A DNA stretch of 33,705 nucleotides, from positions 1-33,705 of the forward strand of contig JAAWOU010000032.1 in NCBI GenBank assembly GCA_022799755.1, given 5' to 3'. The stretch is from Lachnospiraceae bacterium. Lineage in GTDB: Bacteria > Bacillota > Clostridia > Lachnospirales > Lachnospiraceae. The notes below the pieces were generated by a model, which saw nothing but the letters and a program-made list of their open reading frames with translations, ran no database searches and was not told the DNA's origin. This document shows, one piece after another, positions 25,063 through 33,498 of this stretch (position 1 is the first letter of the stretch; each line of letters opens with the position of its first letter). The position numbers and the translations under genes were made by a program.

Positions 25063-25380
25063 CTACAGCCCTCGGATGATATTTAAGTAATCCTGCCTCT
25101 GATCCACTACTGCATACACAATTACTTCATTTCTGCTTTCGTTGACCTTATAGAAAACCAGGTCCTTTTCAAGAATAAGCACCTTGTATCCCTGCCTCTT
25201 CAATACAAGGTATTTGGGTTCCGCTCCAATATCAGGATTCTCGGCCAACGCGAGGATGCCCCTTTCCAAATCATCCAATTTCTGAAGCGCTACCTCACTG
25301 CCAAATTTTTCGGCCACATATAGGATAATATTTCTGATCTGCGAATCGGCCACATCCGTCCGAATTATATGATATGCCAA
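25063..25380 (-). CDS. RelE/ParE family toxin
   Basis: A 105-residue RelE/ParE-type toxin. The pattern YHIIRTDVADSQIRNIILYVAEKFGSEVALQKLDDLERGI is followed by YLVLKRQGYKVLILEKDLVFYKVNESRNEVIVYAVVDQRQD, the typical beta-sheet core with Arg and Tyr near the end. RelE members cut mRNA in the ribosome; ParE members poison gyrase. It follows the antitoxin by 2 nt, so the pair is translationally coupled. Which of the two modes applies cannot be told from the sequence. Confidence 0.88.
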   Translation of the reverse strand: MAYHIIRTDVADSQIRNIILYVAEKFGSEVALQKLDDLERGILALAENPDIGAEPKYLVLKRQGYKVLILEKDLVFYKVNESRNEVIVYAVVDQRQDYLNIIRGL

Positions 25381-25382
25381 GG

Positions 25383-25661
25383 CTAACCCTCCCGCAGCAG
25401 ATTCCTCAGATCGTCAAAAGTCTCGCAGACCGGAGCAACTCTTCCGTTCTTCACATCGTCTTCCGCTTCAGCAAGAATCTCCAAAAGTTCAATTCGGGCT
25501 TTCATCCGCTTATATTCCTCATAAGCCATGGAAACGGTATCTCCTCTTCCGTTCACCGTAATGATCACTACTTCATTGTCTTCCCTGCACTGCTTTGATA
25601 TTTCATTGTAATGGTTCCTTAAGTCTGCCGATGGTCTGATTGTTTCCTGCAATGCCAGCAT
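25383..25661 (-). CDS. Phd/YefM family antitoxin
   Basis: A 92-residue antitoxin. The N-terminal MLALQETIRPSADLRNHYNEISKQCREDNEVVIITVNGRGDTVSMAYEEYKRM is the Phd/YefM DNA-binding fold. The C-terminal helices neutralise the toxin. GGAGGG precedes ATG 25661. It would bind its own promoter, at the inverted repeat described just upstream. First gene of the operon with the RelE/ParE toxin. Confidence 0.9.
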   Translation of the reverse strand: MLALQETIRPSADLRNHYNEISKQCREDNEVVIITVNGRGDTVSMAYEEYKRMKARIELLEILAEAEDDVKNGRVAPVCETFDDLRNLLREG

Positions 25662-25682
25662 ACTGTACCCTCCATTTCTTTA

Positions 25683-25719
25683 ATAGACACATTATATCAT
25701 TGTATGTCTATATCTTCAA
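25683..25719 (-). promoter_or_regulatory. Toxin-antitoxin promoter and operator
   Basis: On the minus strand, -35 TTGAAG (25714-25719), 17 bp and -10 TATAAT (25691-25696). A perfect 7-bp inverted repeat, ATAGACA (25683-25689) and TGTCTAT (25705-25711), straddles the -10, as expected for autorepression by the Phd/YefM antitoxin. Confidence 0.7.
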
Positions 25720-25757
25720 GATGTATTATCTGCCATTTGATGGTACATCTAACCTGT

Positions 25758-26021
25758 TCATGAATATGTCCGCAGACACTGCCAAAAAGGAGATACCCCG
25801 CAGAGTATCTCCTTATCACCTTCAGTTCCCACATGATCCTGCATGCCCAGGTCTTTCAGCCCTTCTACCACGGAGGCTTTCACGTCCTCAAATTCACTCT
25901 CTGTTTCCGCCAGCAGAAGAGATACACCCTCTTCGTCTGATGCCATGATGATGCAATAGTCCCTGCTGCTGTAGCTCTTAATAATATCAAATTTTTTGCC
26001 CACAACAGCTTCTCCTTTCAT
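25758..26021 (-). CDS. Small hypothetical protein downstream of the MFS-GH2 gene
   Basis: An 87-residue frame I do not recognise. It begins MKGEAVVGKKFDIIKSYSS and has a central segment with DYCIIMASDEEGVSLLLAETESEFEDVKASVVEGL. It overlaps the stop of the MFS-GH2 gene by 4 nt (ATGA), so it is co-translated. Its last codons cover a terminator hairpin (25784-25814), so the final 20 or so residues may be translational read-out rather than a conserved domain, and the original stop may have been lost. Confidence 0.55.
   Translation of the reverse strand: MKGEAVVGKKFDIIKSYSSRDYCIIMASDEEGVSLLLAETESEFEDVKASVVEGLKDLGMQDHVGTEGDKEILCGVSPFWQCLRTYS
25784..25814 (-). terminator. Terminator of the MFS-GH2 operon
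   Basis: On the minus strand, AAGGAGATAC and GTATCTCCTT form a perfect 10-bp stem with an 8-nt loop and run into TTTTT (complement of 25784-25788 plus the stem end). It lies within the frame of the small hypothetical gene. Confidence 0.75.
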
Positions 26022-29000
26022 CGGATTGGCGGCCCCTCTGCCTTTCCTGCCGGGGCAACTTTACGTCCCACCGCAGCGTCCAGCCTGCGTCTGATGTCCC
26101 GCATGGCCTCCCGGTCTGCCTTGCAGACCCTCCTGTCATAGGTATACAGACCGTTGACCTCGTCCTCCACATCAGAAAGCTGAGTGTAGATGCAGCCACA
26201 GACCCCTTTCGGTACGGCAGGCAGGATGGTTTCCCCATAGAAATCCGAAATACGCTCTGTCAACTGGGTTCCATCGGCACATTCCCCGTAGCCGAAGCTG
26301 GCGTATTTTGCGTAGAAATGCCCCGGCACACGGCAGGAATACCCGCCGCATTCAGATACCAGTACAGGGACGCGCGGCTCCCGGGGCAGACTCAATCTCT
26401 TAAAGTAGATATGCTGGCTGTCGAAATCGCTCTGCTTTCCCGGGAACCACCCTGAGGTCGTGTCATAGAGCCTGGTGCTGTCCAGCTCCCTGGCCTCCTG
26501 GTACATGGCGTCGCTGTCGAACTGGCCCCAGCCCTCGTTGAAGATGGTGTAGGCGACTACGCAGGGGTGGTTGTAAAGATGCCTGATGGTGTCCTCCATG
26601 TGCTGCCGGAAGAAAGCCTTGCGCCGCCTGCTTCCCAGCCTGACAGCGCCTTTCAGGTATAGCCCTACGGTGGGCAAGGCCGTATCCCCGATCCAGGAGT
26701 AGCGTCCGCTGTTCACCATGTCCTGCATCACCAGCATGCCATGGAGGTCGCAGTAATAATAGAAACACTCCGGCTCGATCTTGATGTGTTTGCGCAGCAG
26801 GTTCAGGCCCAGTTCTTTCATCCGCAGGATATCCCGTTCATACTCCGGCGCCTGCGCCGGGAGATAAATTCCGTCACAAAAGTATCCCTGGTCCAGGACG
26901 CCGTGGAGGAACAGAGGCTCCCCATTCAGACAGACTCTCGGGATGCCGTCCCGCTGCTCGACGGCAATGGTTCTGAGGCCGAAATAGGAGGATACTTTGT
27001 CCTCTCCCAGTTCCACCGTCATATCGTATAGATAAGGGCGTTCTGTCGTCCACAGCAAGGGCTGATAGTGTGTTCCGTCCGCCAAAAGGATTTGGGAAAG
27101 GTCTATTTCCACTGCATCTCCCTGCCCTTGCACCGTATAGGGGTTGCCGTCATGGAGCTTTATGGTGACGGACAGGCGGCCGACTTCGTCTGCCGAGTGG
27201 CTGTCCGCTGCACCCTCACTGCTTTTCCCGCTTTCCCCTGTCATCGTCCGGCTTTCGCCTGCCCGAACCAGTCGTCTGTCCCCGCCGGCTAACCTATCTG
27301 CATCATACAAGTTTTCGGCTATGCCATCTCGTCCCCTCTTGGCGCCATCTGATTTTTCTGCGCCAGTCAGGCTTTCGGCAGTATCCGGCACCTGTCTTTT
27401 TTCGCCACGCACCAGGGCTATCCGCACTTTCCGCTCATCCGCCGTCACATCCAGCCTTTCGATATAGCTGTCCGGCACAGGCTCCAGCCACACGCTCTGC
27501 CAGATGCCGCTCACCGGCGTGTACCACATGCCGCCTCGGGCTTTCCGCTGCTTTCCGTAAGGATACCGCGCCGACAGGGTGTCCTGCGCTTTCACACACA
27601 GCAGGTTCTCCTCTTTCTCTCCATCTGCCAGATATTTAGTCACATCGAACCAAAAAGGCAGATAGCCTCCCTCATGCCTGCCCACAAACCGCCCGTTCAG
27701 GAAAATCTCCGCCACCTGGTCCACGGCCCCGAAGTGCAGCAGGACGCGCCCTCGTTTTCCCTTTCCATAAGACCAAAAGCCCTCCGGCAGGGTGAATCTT
27801 CTGACATATTCCAGCTTGGCGCCAACGCGCCCACGGTATCCCGACAGCAGCGACTGGGGCGGGAACGGCACCAAAATCTCCTGTCCGTTCAATCGCCACT
27901 TTCCGTTGAGGTTCATCCACTTTTCCCTGCGCATCTGCGGGCGGGGGTAGGCGTCCCAGACCTGGCCGGACGCCTCAGAGCCTCCTGTATCCATATCCGT
28001 AGTCTGCATGCCATGCTGCCCGAATGCATCCTTATTCTCCGGCTGGTTTTCTTGTATCATCCTGCCCTCATCCCACAGCCCAGACGGTTTCCGCGCCCCC
28101 ATGCCTGCCTCCACACCATCCCTCTGCCCGGCGGCGCTTTCCAGCTCCATGCCTCCCCCCAGGGATACCGCCTCGGCCTTTGGCAAGCCAGGCCCCGCTT
28201 CACCCACGCCCATGCCCCCAAGGAGCCGCTCCCCGCACTGGCTCACCAGCCTGTGATGCCCCCTGCGCATCATCCGGAAAATCAGGCCCAATGCCACCAA
28301 AGTGGCCACCGCCGCCAGAAATGCCGCCGCGAAGATATCCCGGTTCGGCAGAAAAGAGACAGTGCCGTCCGAATTCACGATTTTCTCCGCATCCCGCAAC
28401 ACGAAAGCCCCGACGGCAGGCCCCAGGATGCCCGGTATCAGCACCTGCCCGATAATCCGGATGCCCTGGAACTGGCCGGCCCTGTGCTCCGGGATGTTGC
28501 TCCGGATCATGGCCCCGAACACCGCCATGCCCGTCAGATACCCTGTCATCATCAAAAGAGAGCCCGCAAAGACGATTCCCACAGCCCTCCCGAAATACAG
28601 CAGCATATACCCCGCCATGAGAAGCAGGATGGAGGGCACCACTGAAAGCCGGAAGCCCAGCAAGTCATACAGCCTCCCGTAAAATGCCGTGACCACAGCC
28701 GCCAGCATGATAGCTGGAGCCATGACCGCCACATAGTTAGCCATCCCTAATGTCTTCTCATAATACAGAATCAGGTAGGGCATGAAGATATTGATGGAGA
28801 TGCCGAACACTGCGAAAGCCCCTATTACAGCATACAGCAATGGGGTCTCCCTCAGCACGGACGGCCGAAAGCTGTAAGAGACATTCGCCCAGTAGCCAGG
28901 CCTCCCCTCTCCCGGGCTTCTGCCTGGCTTTTTCCCCCGCTCTGTCTGCTGCTCTGTCTGCTGTTTTGTCCCTGGCTCTGTCTCCTGCTCCGTCTGCTGT

Positions 29001-29731
29001 TTTGTCCCCCGCTCTGTCCCCTGCTCTGTCTGCTGTTTTGTCCCTGGCTCTATCTCCTGCTTTGTCCCTGGCTCTGTCTCCTGTTCCGTCCTATGTTTCT
29101 CTTCAATCAGAAAGAACCCAGCCGCCCCAATCAGCATCACGGCAGCGCCCACAATCAGATAAATCGCCGTCCAACTCTCCGCCCTGTCCAAATCGAATGC
29201 GGAAAACCCGCCGAACACTGCCAGAATGGCCACCAGCGGCATCATGGAATTGATGCCCTCTATCTTCCCTCTGTTGTTTCCGTCACCCCAGTCAGTCATC
29301 CAGGCGTTGAAGCAGGCGTCATTGGCCGAGGATCCCAGGAATGTCATCACGCAGTCCAGGACGATCACCAGCGTAATGCCCAAAGACGCCGCCCCCAGAG
29401 CGCTCCCCGCCAGAGGCGTCAGCAAATCCACCCGCAGAAGCGCGAAAGCCAGGATGGACACGCCCCAGGCCAGATACCCTCCGCAGATGAACGCCTTTCG
29501 TTTCCCCACATAGTCCGTGAAAGCCCCCACCAAAATGGTGGTCACCGTGGCCGCCACGGAGCTGGCCCCCACCATCAGGGAGATGTCCGCCGCCGAGGCG
29601 TGGAACATCTTGTAGATGAAGACATTGAAATACATATTCTCCACCACCCAGGCCACCTGGCCCATGAGGCTGAAAATAAACAGCGCCGTCCAGAATCTTT
29701 TACCCGTCTTTCCCGTTCTTCCCGAATCCAT
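26018..29731 (-). CDS. MFS transporter fused to glycoside hydrolase family 2 enzyme
   Basis: One uninterrupted frame of 1237 residues. Residues 1 to about 495 form a 12-helix MFS sugar-type transporter, opening with FWTALFIFSLMGQVAWVVEN and with a typical central cytoplasmic loop enlarged by a tetrapeptide repeat. About 495-590 is a charged, Gly-rich linker. About 590-1237 is GH2: sandwich domain (WMNLNGKWRLNG), FGLRTI, LFLHGVLDQGYF, acid/base Glu 1066 in FNEGWGQF and likely nucleophile Glu 1127 in SECGGYS. A 70-residue insertion lies at about 775-850. With even TM number the enzyme would face the cytoplasm, splitting the sugar after import. Start ATG 29731 follows GGAGGGGAGAGGG. No stop or frameshift seen at the junction, though an assembly error cannot be ruled out here. 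Confidence 0.85.
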   Translation of the reverse strand: MDSGRTGKTGKRFWTALFIFSLMGQVAWVVENMYFNVFIYKMFHASAADISLMVGASSVAATVTTILVGAFTDYVGKRKAFICGGYLAWGVSILAFALLRVDLLTPLAGSALGAASLGITLVIVLDCVMTFLGSSANDACFNAWMTDWGDGNNRGKIEGINSMMPLVAILAVFGGFSAFDLDRAESWTAIYLIVGAAVMLIGAAGFFLIEEKHRTEQETEPGTKQEIEPGTKQQTEQGTERGTKQQTEQETEPGTKQQTEQQTERGKKPGRSPGEGRPGYWANVSYSFRPSVLRETPLLYAVIGAFAVFGISINIFMPYLILYYEKTLGMANYVAVMAPAIMLAAVVTAFYGRLYDLLGFRLSVVPSILLLMAGYMLLYFGRAVGIVFAGSLLMMTGYLTGMAVFGAMIRSNIPEHRAGQFQGIRIIGQVLIPGILGPAVGAFVLRDAEKIVNSDGTVSFLPNRDIFAAAFLAAVATLVALGLIFRMMRRGHHRLVSQCGERLLGGMGVGEAGPGLPKAEAVSLGGGMELESAAGQRDGVEAGMGARKPSGLWDEGRMIQENQPENKDAFGQHGMQTTDMDTGGSEASGQVWDAYPRPQMRREKWMNLNGKWRLNGQEILVPFPPQSLLSGYRGRVGAKLEYVRRFTLPEGFWSYGKGKRGRVLLHFGAVDQVAEIFLNGRFVGRHEGGYLPFWFDVTKYLADGEKEENLLCVKAQDTLSARYPYGKQRKARGGMWYTPVSGIWQSVWLEPVPDSYIERLDVTADERKVRIALVRGEKRQVPDTAESLTGAEKSDGAKRGRDGIAENLYDADRLAGGDRRLVRAGESRTMTGESGKSSEGAADSHSADEVGRLSVTIKLHDGNPYTVQGQGDAVEIDLSQILLADGTHYQPLLWTTERPYLYDMTVELGEDKVSSYFGLRTIAVEQRDGIPRVCLNGEPLFLHGVLDQGYFCDGIYLPAQAPEYERDILRMKELGLNLLRKHIKIEPECFYYYCDLHGMLVMQDMVNSGRYSWIGDTALPTVGLYLKGAVRLGSRRRKAFFRQHMEDTIRHLYNHPCVVAYTIFNEGWGQFDSDAMYQEARELDSTRLYDTTSGWFPGKQSDFDSQHIYFKRLSLPREPRVPVLVSECGGYSCRVPGHFYAKYASFGYGECADGTQLTERISDFYGETILPAVPKGVCGCIYTQLSDVEDEVNGLYTYDRRVCKADREAMRDIRRRLDAAVGRKVAPAGKAEGPPIR
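28934..29090 (-). repeat. 12-bp minisatellite encoding T-E/K tetrapeptides
   Basis: About 13 copies of a 12-bp unit, encoding TEQE, TEPG, TKQQ, TERG and similar tetrapeptides, lie between transmembrane helices 6 and 7 of the MFS part. Each unit is whole codons, so copy number can vary without shifting the frame. The region is charged and likely disordered, on the cytoplasmic side. Confidence 0.85.
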
Positions 29732-29870
29732 TCCCTCTCCCCTCCGGCTTTTGCATACGCCGCTACACCCGCATCTTCCAGTCTGTTTCAGGATTCCATC
29801 ATAACATATCTGCGGGAAAGATTCCATCCCATTTCGTCTCCTGCTGTCTCGTGATTTTCGTGGGATTTTT

Positions 29871-29920
29871 GTGCAAAATGCGCACGAAAACACTTCGCGG
29901 AGCTACACATGAACAGCAAC
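29871..29920 (-). repeat. Dispersed palindromic repeat, copy C (partial)
   Basis: Read on the minus strand, this stretch carries CCGCGAAGTGTTTTCGTG and the GCATTTTGCAC core, matching 21028-21078 closely. It lacks the 3' part shared by copies A and B. It lies 140 bp before the MFS-GH2 start and lengthens that frame artificially. Nothing else was recognised in 29732-29938. Confidence 0.7.
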
Positions 29921-29938
29921 CCGTGAACAGCAACGCCG

Positions 29939-31156
29939 TCAGGGCCATGCCCGCTCTGTCCAGATGTAGCGGACAGGCGTCAAATCGTCGTTTTCCGGGC
30001 AGAACACGGATATGCTGTACCCGGAAAAGGAATACTCCCCATAGCGCGGCAGCTGCCAGTCCCCGTCCCCGCTTAACAGGCGGATTCCCTCCGGACTGTA
30101 CCAATCCCGCACTCCATAGTAGAGAATGCCGAAGCTCTGCTCTCCCTCCCACTCCTCCACGGTCTCCCGAAGCGGCATCACCTCCATCGCCTCCGCCAGC
30201 GGTCCCAGGGCCCGGCTCTCGTCATAAGGGGCTTCGGCCGCGCCGTGCAGATAAATCGTCAGTTTCCCAGACTGTGCCCTGTTGTAGCCAATCAGGTAGC
30301 TGTCCACAAAGTTCCCCTCCCCGTCAAAGCCGCGGAACATGGCGTCCAGCGCCAGGATCCTGCCGTCCGGCCCAAACTCCAGCCCAAAACCGTTGACCAG
30401 GCACAGTTCTTCCGGCAAGTCCACCTTTTGCCTCACATCCTCCAGAATGCCCTCTATCCCATATTCGTATATATTGTCATGTTCCAGCGTACATGTCCTT
30501 TTGTTCTTCAGATCGTCCAGGTACCAGGCCAGTTTCCCCCGGTAGGGAATGGCGCTCTGAACCGCCATCCACCCGCCCTGCAGTGTGACTGCCGCCAGGA
30601 AGATTCCCGCTGCCGCCCGCCAAAAGCCCTTGCCCAGAGGCCTTGCAGCCGATAGCTTCACGTCCAGAAAGTCCCGCTCCTCCCCGGTGAACCCACTCAG
30701 GTCCAGCAACACCACCTCTTTCCCTTCCAGGAAAAACTGACAGAACCGCCGCCTTTTCACGTACCATTTCACGGCGCTTTCCCCCAGGGCTTTTCTCGTC
30801 CCATCCCCTTTGACTGTTTTGGTCGGCTCCGCATCCCCAGCAGCATCTCCAGCCTCTTCCCGCTGCGCCGTCCCGGCCAGCACCAGCCCTTTCTCCCGAA
30901 CCAGGAGCCTGCGGAAAACAACCGGGCATCTCCCCTTTTTATACCGGCCCCACAGCCACAGGCCGTACCCTATGGCCCCAAGCCACCACAAAAGGCAGGC
31001 CGCCAGAACCGGCAGATTCCTGCCCGGCTGTCCGTATCTGCACAGCGCGCAGAGATAGTGCCAGGAAAGCCAGTACAGCGCAAGATTGACCGGTCGGGTC
31101 AGCACATGGAGCGCTGTTTTCCGAAAGAGGGCCGCAGCGCTATTTTCGTATGACAA
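29939..31156 (-). CDS. Hypothetical membrane-anchored protein next to the M56 gene
   Basis: About 405 residues; I do not recognise the family. Two hydrophobic segments lie near the N-terminus (LPVLAACLLWWLGAIGYGLWLW), a basic soluble stretch follows, then another membrane segment at AAAGIFLAAVTLQGGW and a long soluble C-terminal domain with repeated short beta-type segments (FGLEFGPDGRILALDAMFRGFDGEGNFVDSYLIGYN) of a possible extracellular fold. The start is unclear: TTG 31156 overlaps the M56 gene by 17 nt and GTG 31105 is the alternative; neither has a good ribosome binding site. It sits right behind the M56 sensor gene and may be its partner. Confidence 0.6.
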   Translation of the reverse strand: MSYENSAAALFRKTALHVLTRPVNLALYWLSWHYLCALCRYGQPGRNLPVLAACLLWWLGAIGYGLWLWGRYKKGRCPVVFRRLLVREKGLVLAGTAQREEAGDAAGDAEPTKTVKGDGTRKALGESAVKWYVKRRRFCQFFLEGKEVVLLDLSGFTGEERDFLDVKLSAARPLGKGFWRAAAGIFLAAVTLQGGWMAVQSAIPYRGKLAWYLDDLKNKRTCTLEHDNIYEYGIEGILEDVRQKVDLPEELCLVNGFGLEFGPDGRILALDAMFRGFDGEGNFVDSYLIGYNRAQSGKLTIYLHGAAEAPYDESRALGPLAEAMEVMPLRETVEEWEGEQSFGILYYGVRDWYSPEGIRLLSGDGDWQLPRYGEYSFSGYSISVFCPENDDLTPVRYIWTERAWP

Positions 31157-33446
31157 ATCCCTTGTATTCCCAAGTCCGGCCCTGATCCCTGGATTCGTAC
31201 TTTGCCTTTTTCCCGCCATATTCCGAATAGTCCTCCATCCCCACATAGAGCGCCAGCGCCTCCCCCTGGAGCTCCGGCGCGTACACAGTACAATACCCCT
31301 CCGGCACATGGGGAAGCTCCAGCTTCTCCCAGTGCTCCCCGCCGTCGGCAGTCCGCCAGATATCCGGCTCATCCGAAGATCTGATTGTAATAAATCCAAC
31401 CTGATTGTCAATAAAATCGGCGTCCAGGGTCAGCGAATGGATATCCGGCCCGGCCGCTCTCACTTTCTGCCAGGTCTTACCTCCGTCCCCGGTGCGAAAG
31501 AGCGTAGAGCTCTCCTGCCATACCACCCGTCCCCCTGTGGAAATCAGGAAACCCTCCCGGCCGTTTTCCGGGAAATCCACGAAGATCCGCCTGCTGCCCC
31601 CGGCTTTAGCCTCCACCACGGATTCCCGGAAATCCCCTGTCTCCTCGTCGTAATACACCACAGCCAGGGGCGTCCATTCCCCTCCGCCATAGGCGAATAT
31701 CTGCTTGCGCGCATCCACCTGACAGCTTTCGGCCGGCAGGGAGGTCAGCCGCCCGTCCATCTCGTCCCCTCTGGCCAGAAGCATTTCCATGGACACCGGC
31801 ACCTCTCGGTACACGCCGTCCCCGCCGCAGACCCAGAGGGCATCTTCCCTTACCTCTGTCCGGTACGTTTCCGTCTCCTCCCCGCCGGATGCAGCCCCTG
31901 CCGCCTGGAGGCCGTCCCCCGGGAAGTCCCCGTTTCCCGGCCCTGCTGCTTCCTCCGCCAGGTCCAGCACAGGCACATCCGAGAACACCTCCTGTCCATA
32001 CCGCTCCCGAAAAGCCTCCAGGACCTGCTGCGTCTCCGCAATGCCCTCCAGCTCGAACACATAGTCCTTAACCATGCGCATCCGCACCGTCCAGTCGAAA
32101 TAGGCATAGCAGAACATGCCGTCCTCGTAGACGATCCGCCCGAACCGCGCCCTCTGCGCCAGCTCCTCCGGAAAAGCCTCTTGGTTTGACAGCGGATACC
32201 GGAAAGCCAGCTCATAGACGCATTCCTGCTTGTCCCCTGCCAGCAGCCTCTGATGGACGGTTTCGAACCGCCGGAATTCCGAGTGGGTCTCCCAATCGCG
32301 CTCCGAAGCCCATTTCCAGTCGATATAATAGGACAGATACCGCTGTACCAGCAGCCCCACGGCCTCGCTGTAGTGATTGACATCCTCAAGCCTTACCTGC
32401 CAGGGGCCCTCCGCCGCATAGGGGAGCCTGGCATATTCTTTCCGGTCGTACCCATCCTCTGCCAGCCTCTCCTGACGGTACGCGTCCTCCCCCACCGGCT
32501 CCATCTCCGCCATCTTATAGGCGACAGACTGTGTAAAGCAATCCGGCAAATCGTACCCCTCATAGATGGACGTAAGCGGCTCCTCCCTGTCCGCCTGAAC
32601 ATGCCCGTACAGAACATCTCCCACCCGGTAGAGATTCAGGCCCAAATCCAGCAGCAGCACCCCGATGCCCACATAGGCCAGGACGTCCCATTTCCGGTCT
32701 TCTTTCATGATGGCGCTGATCCTGGCTTTCAACAGGCGCTTTCCGTGGTAAAAGTAGGCGGAGTCGTTCCGGCCCCTCTCCCGGCCCTGCCGCAGACATT
32801 CCAGCAGGGCAGAGCCGTACTCCTTTCTCTCCGCCATGTCCCTGCCCTCCACCACCGCCTCGTCGCAGGCCACCTCCACGTCTCTGCTGCCCAAGGCCGC
32901 CAGCAGATAGATCAGGGGCTGGAACCAGAGGAGGGAGCGCATCAGCAGCCAGAAAAGCTTATAGAGGGTATCCCTCTGCCGGATATGGCAGCACTCATGG
33001 AGGAAGATGAACTTCAGCACCCCGGGGCGAAACTCCCTCTCCGGCAGCAACAGGATAGGGCGGGCAAAACCGATGACAAAGGGCTCCCTGATTCCCTCCG
33101 CGCGGTAGAGGGACGCGCCCTTTCCAAGCCCGGTCTCCTGCACCGCCTGTCTGAGGCTTTCCCGGACGGATTCCTCCTGCACCATGTAAATCTGCCCGAT
33201 GCACCATCTGCGGAATTTGACATACTTCCCATAACGGACAAGCAGGACAACCCCTGCCGTAGCAAGCCAGCCGAGCACCGCCAGCTGTTTCCACCCGGTA
33301 TACAAAAAGACAGGCAGACCAAAGTGCCTCACCACCCTGTAGATCAGATGTCCCAGAAGATACGCCCTGTCCAGAAACAGCAGATGCAGCAGCAAAAGCT
33401 GCACTGCCAGGATTGCCCATATGATTTTCCTCCACTTCGCTCTCAT
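31140..33446 (-). CDS. M56 family metallopeptidase sensor with C-terminal Asp-box repeats
   Basis: A 768-residue membrane peptidase. Residues 1-40 and about 55-75 are membrane segments, and FIFLHECCHIRQRDTLYK holds the zinc site (HECCH, residues 150-154). A last membrane segment is near 265-285. The C-terminal half is extracellular in orientation and holds three Asp-box/BNR motifs: TGDGGKTW (652-659), TADGGEHW (699-706) and SRDQGRTW (752-759), as in sialidase-type beta-propellers. No penicillin-binding domain is present. ATG 33446 follows AGGAGGT. No BlaI gene is seen in the bases available upstream. It is expected to sense an extracellular ligand, perhaps a glycan. Confidence 0.82.
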   Translation of the reverse strand: MRAKWRKIIWAILAVQLLLLHLLFLDRAYLLGHLIYRVVRHFGLPVFLYTGWKQLAVLGWLATAGVVLLVRYGKYVKFRRWCIGQIYMVQEESVRESLRQAVQETGLGKGASLYRAEGIREPFVIGFARPILLLPEREFRPGVLKFIFLHECCHIRQRDTLYKLFWLLMRSLLWFQPLIYLLAALGSRDVEVACDEAVVEGRDMAERKEYGSALLECLRQGRERGRNDSAYFYHGKRLLKARISAIMKEDRKWDVLAYVGIGVLLLDLGLNLYRVGDVLYGHVQADREEPLTSIYEGYDLPDCFTQSVAYKMAEMEPVGEDAYRQERLAEDGYDRKEYARLPYAAEGPWQVRLEDVNHYSEAVGLLVQRYLSYYIDWKWASERDWETHSEFRRFETVHQRLLAGDKQECVYELAFRYPLSNQEAFPEELAQRARFGRIVYEDGMFCYAYFDWTVRMRMVKDYVFELEGIAETQQVLEAFRERYGQEVFSDVPVLDLAEEAAGPGNGDFPGDGLQAAGAASGGEETETYRTEVREDALWVCGGDGVYREVPVSMEMLLARGDEMDGRLTSLPAESCQVDARKQIFAYGGGEWTPLAVVYYDEETGDFRESVVEAKAGGSRRIFVDFPENGREGFLISTGGRVVWQESSTLFRTGDGGKTWQKVRAAGPDIHSLTLDADFIDNQVGFITIRSSDEPDIWRTADGGEHWEKLELPHVPEGYCTVYAPELQGEALALYVGMEDYSEYGGKKAKYESRDQGRTWEYKGFVIRK

Positions 33447-33498
33447 GTATACCTCCTGCCTTTTATAGGAACCTTTCTTCCCCGCGCTTCTTTTGTTC

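Noticed and set aside
28934..29090. Sign of frameshift or assembly collapse
   Set aside because: Every unit is a whole number of codons and the transporter frame continues normally on both sides.
29732..29893. N-terminal extension of the MFS-GH2 frame
   Set aside because: It runs through repeat copy C and is not transporter-like; ATG 29731 has a strong ribosome binding site.
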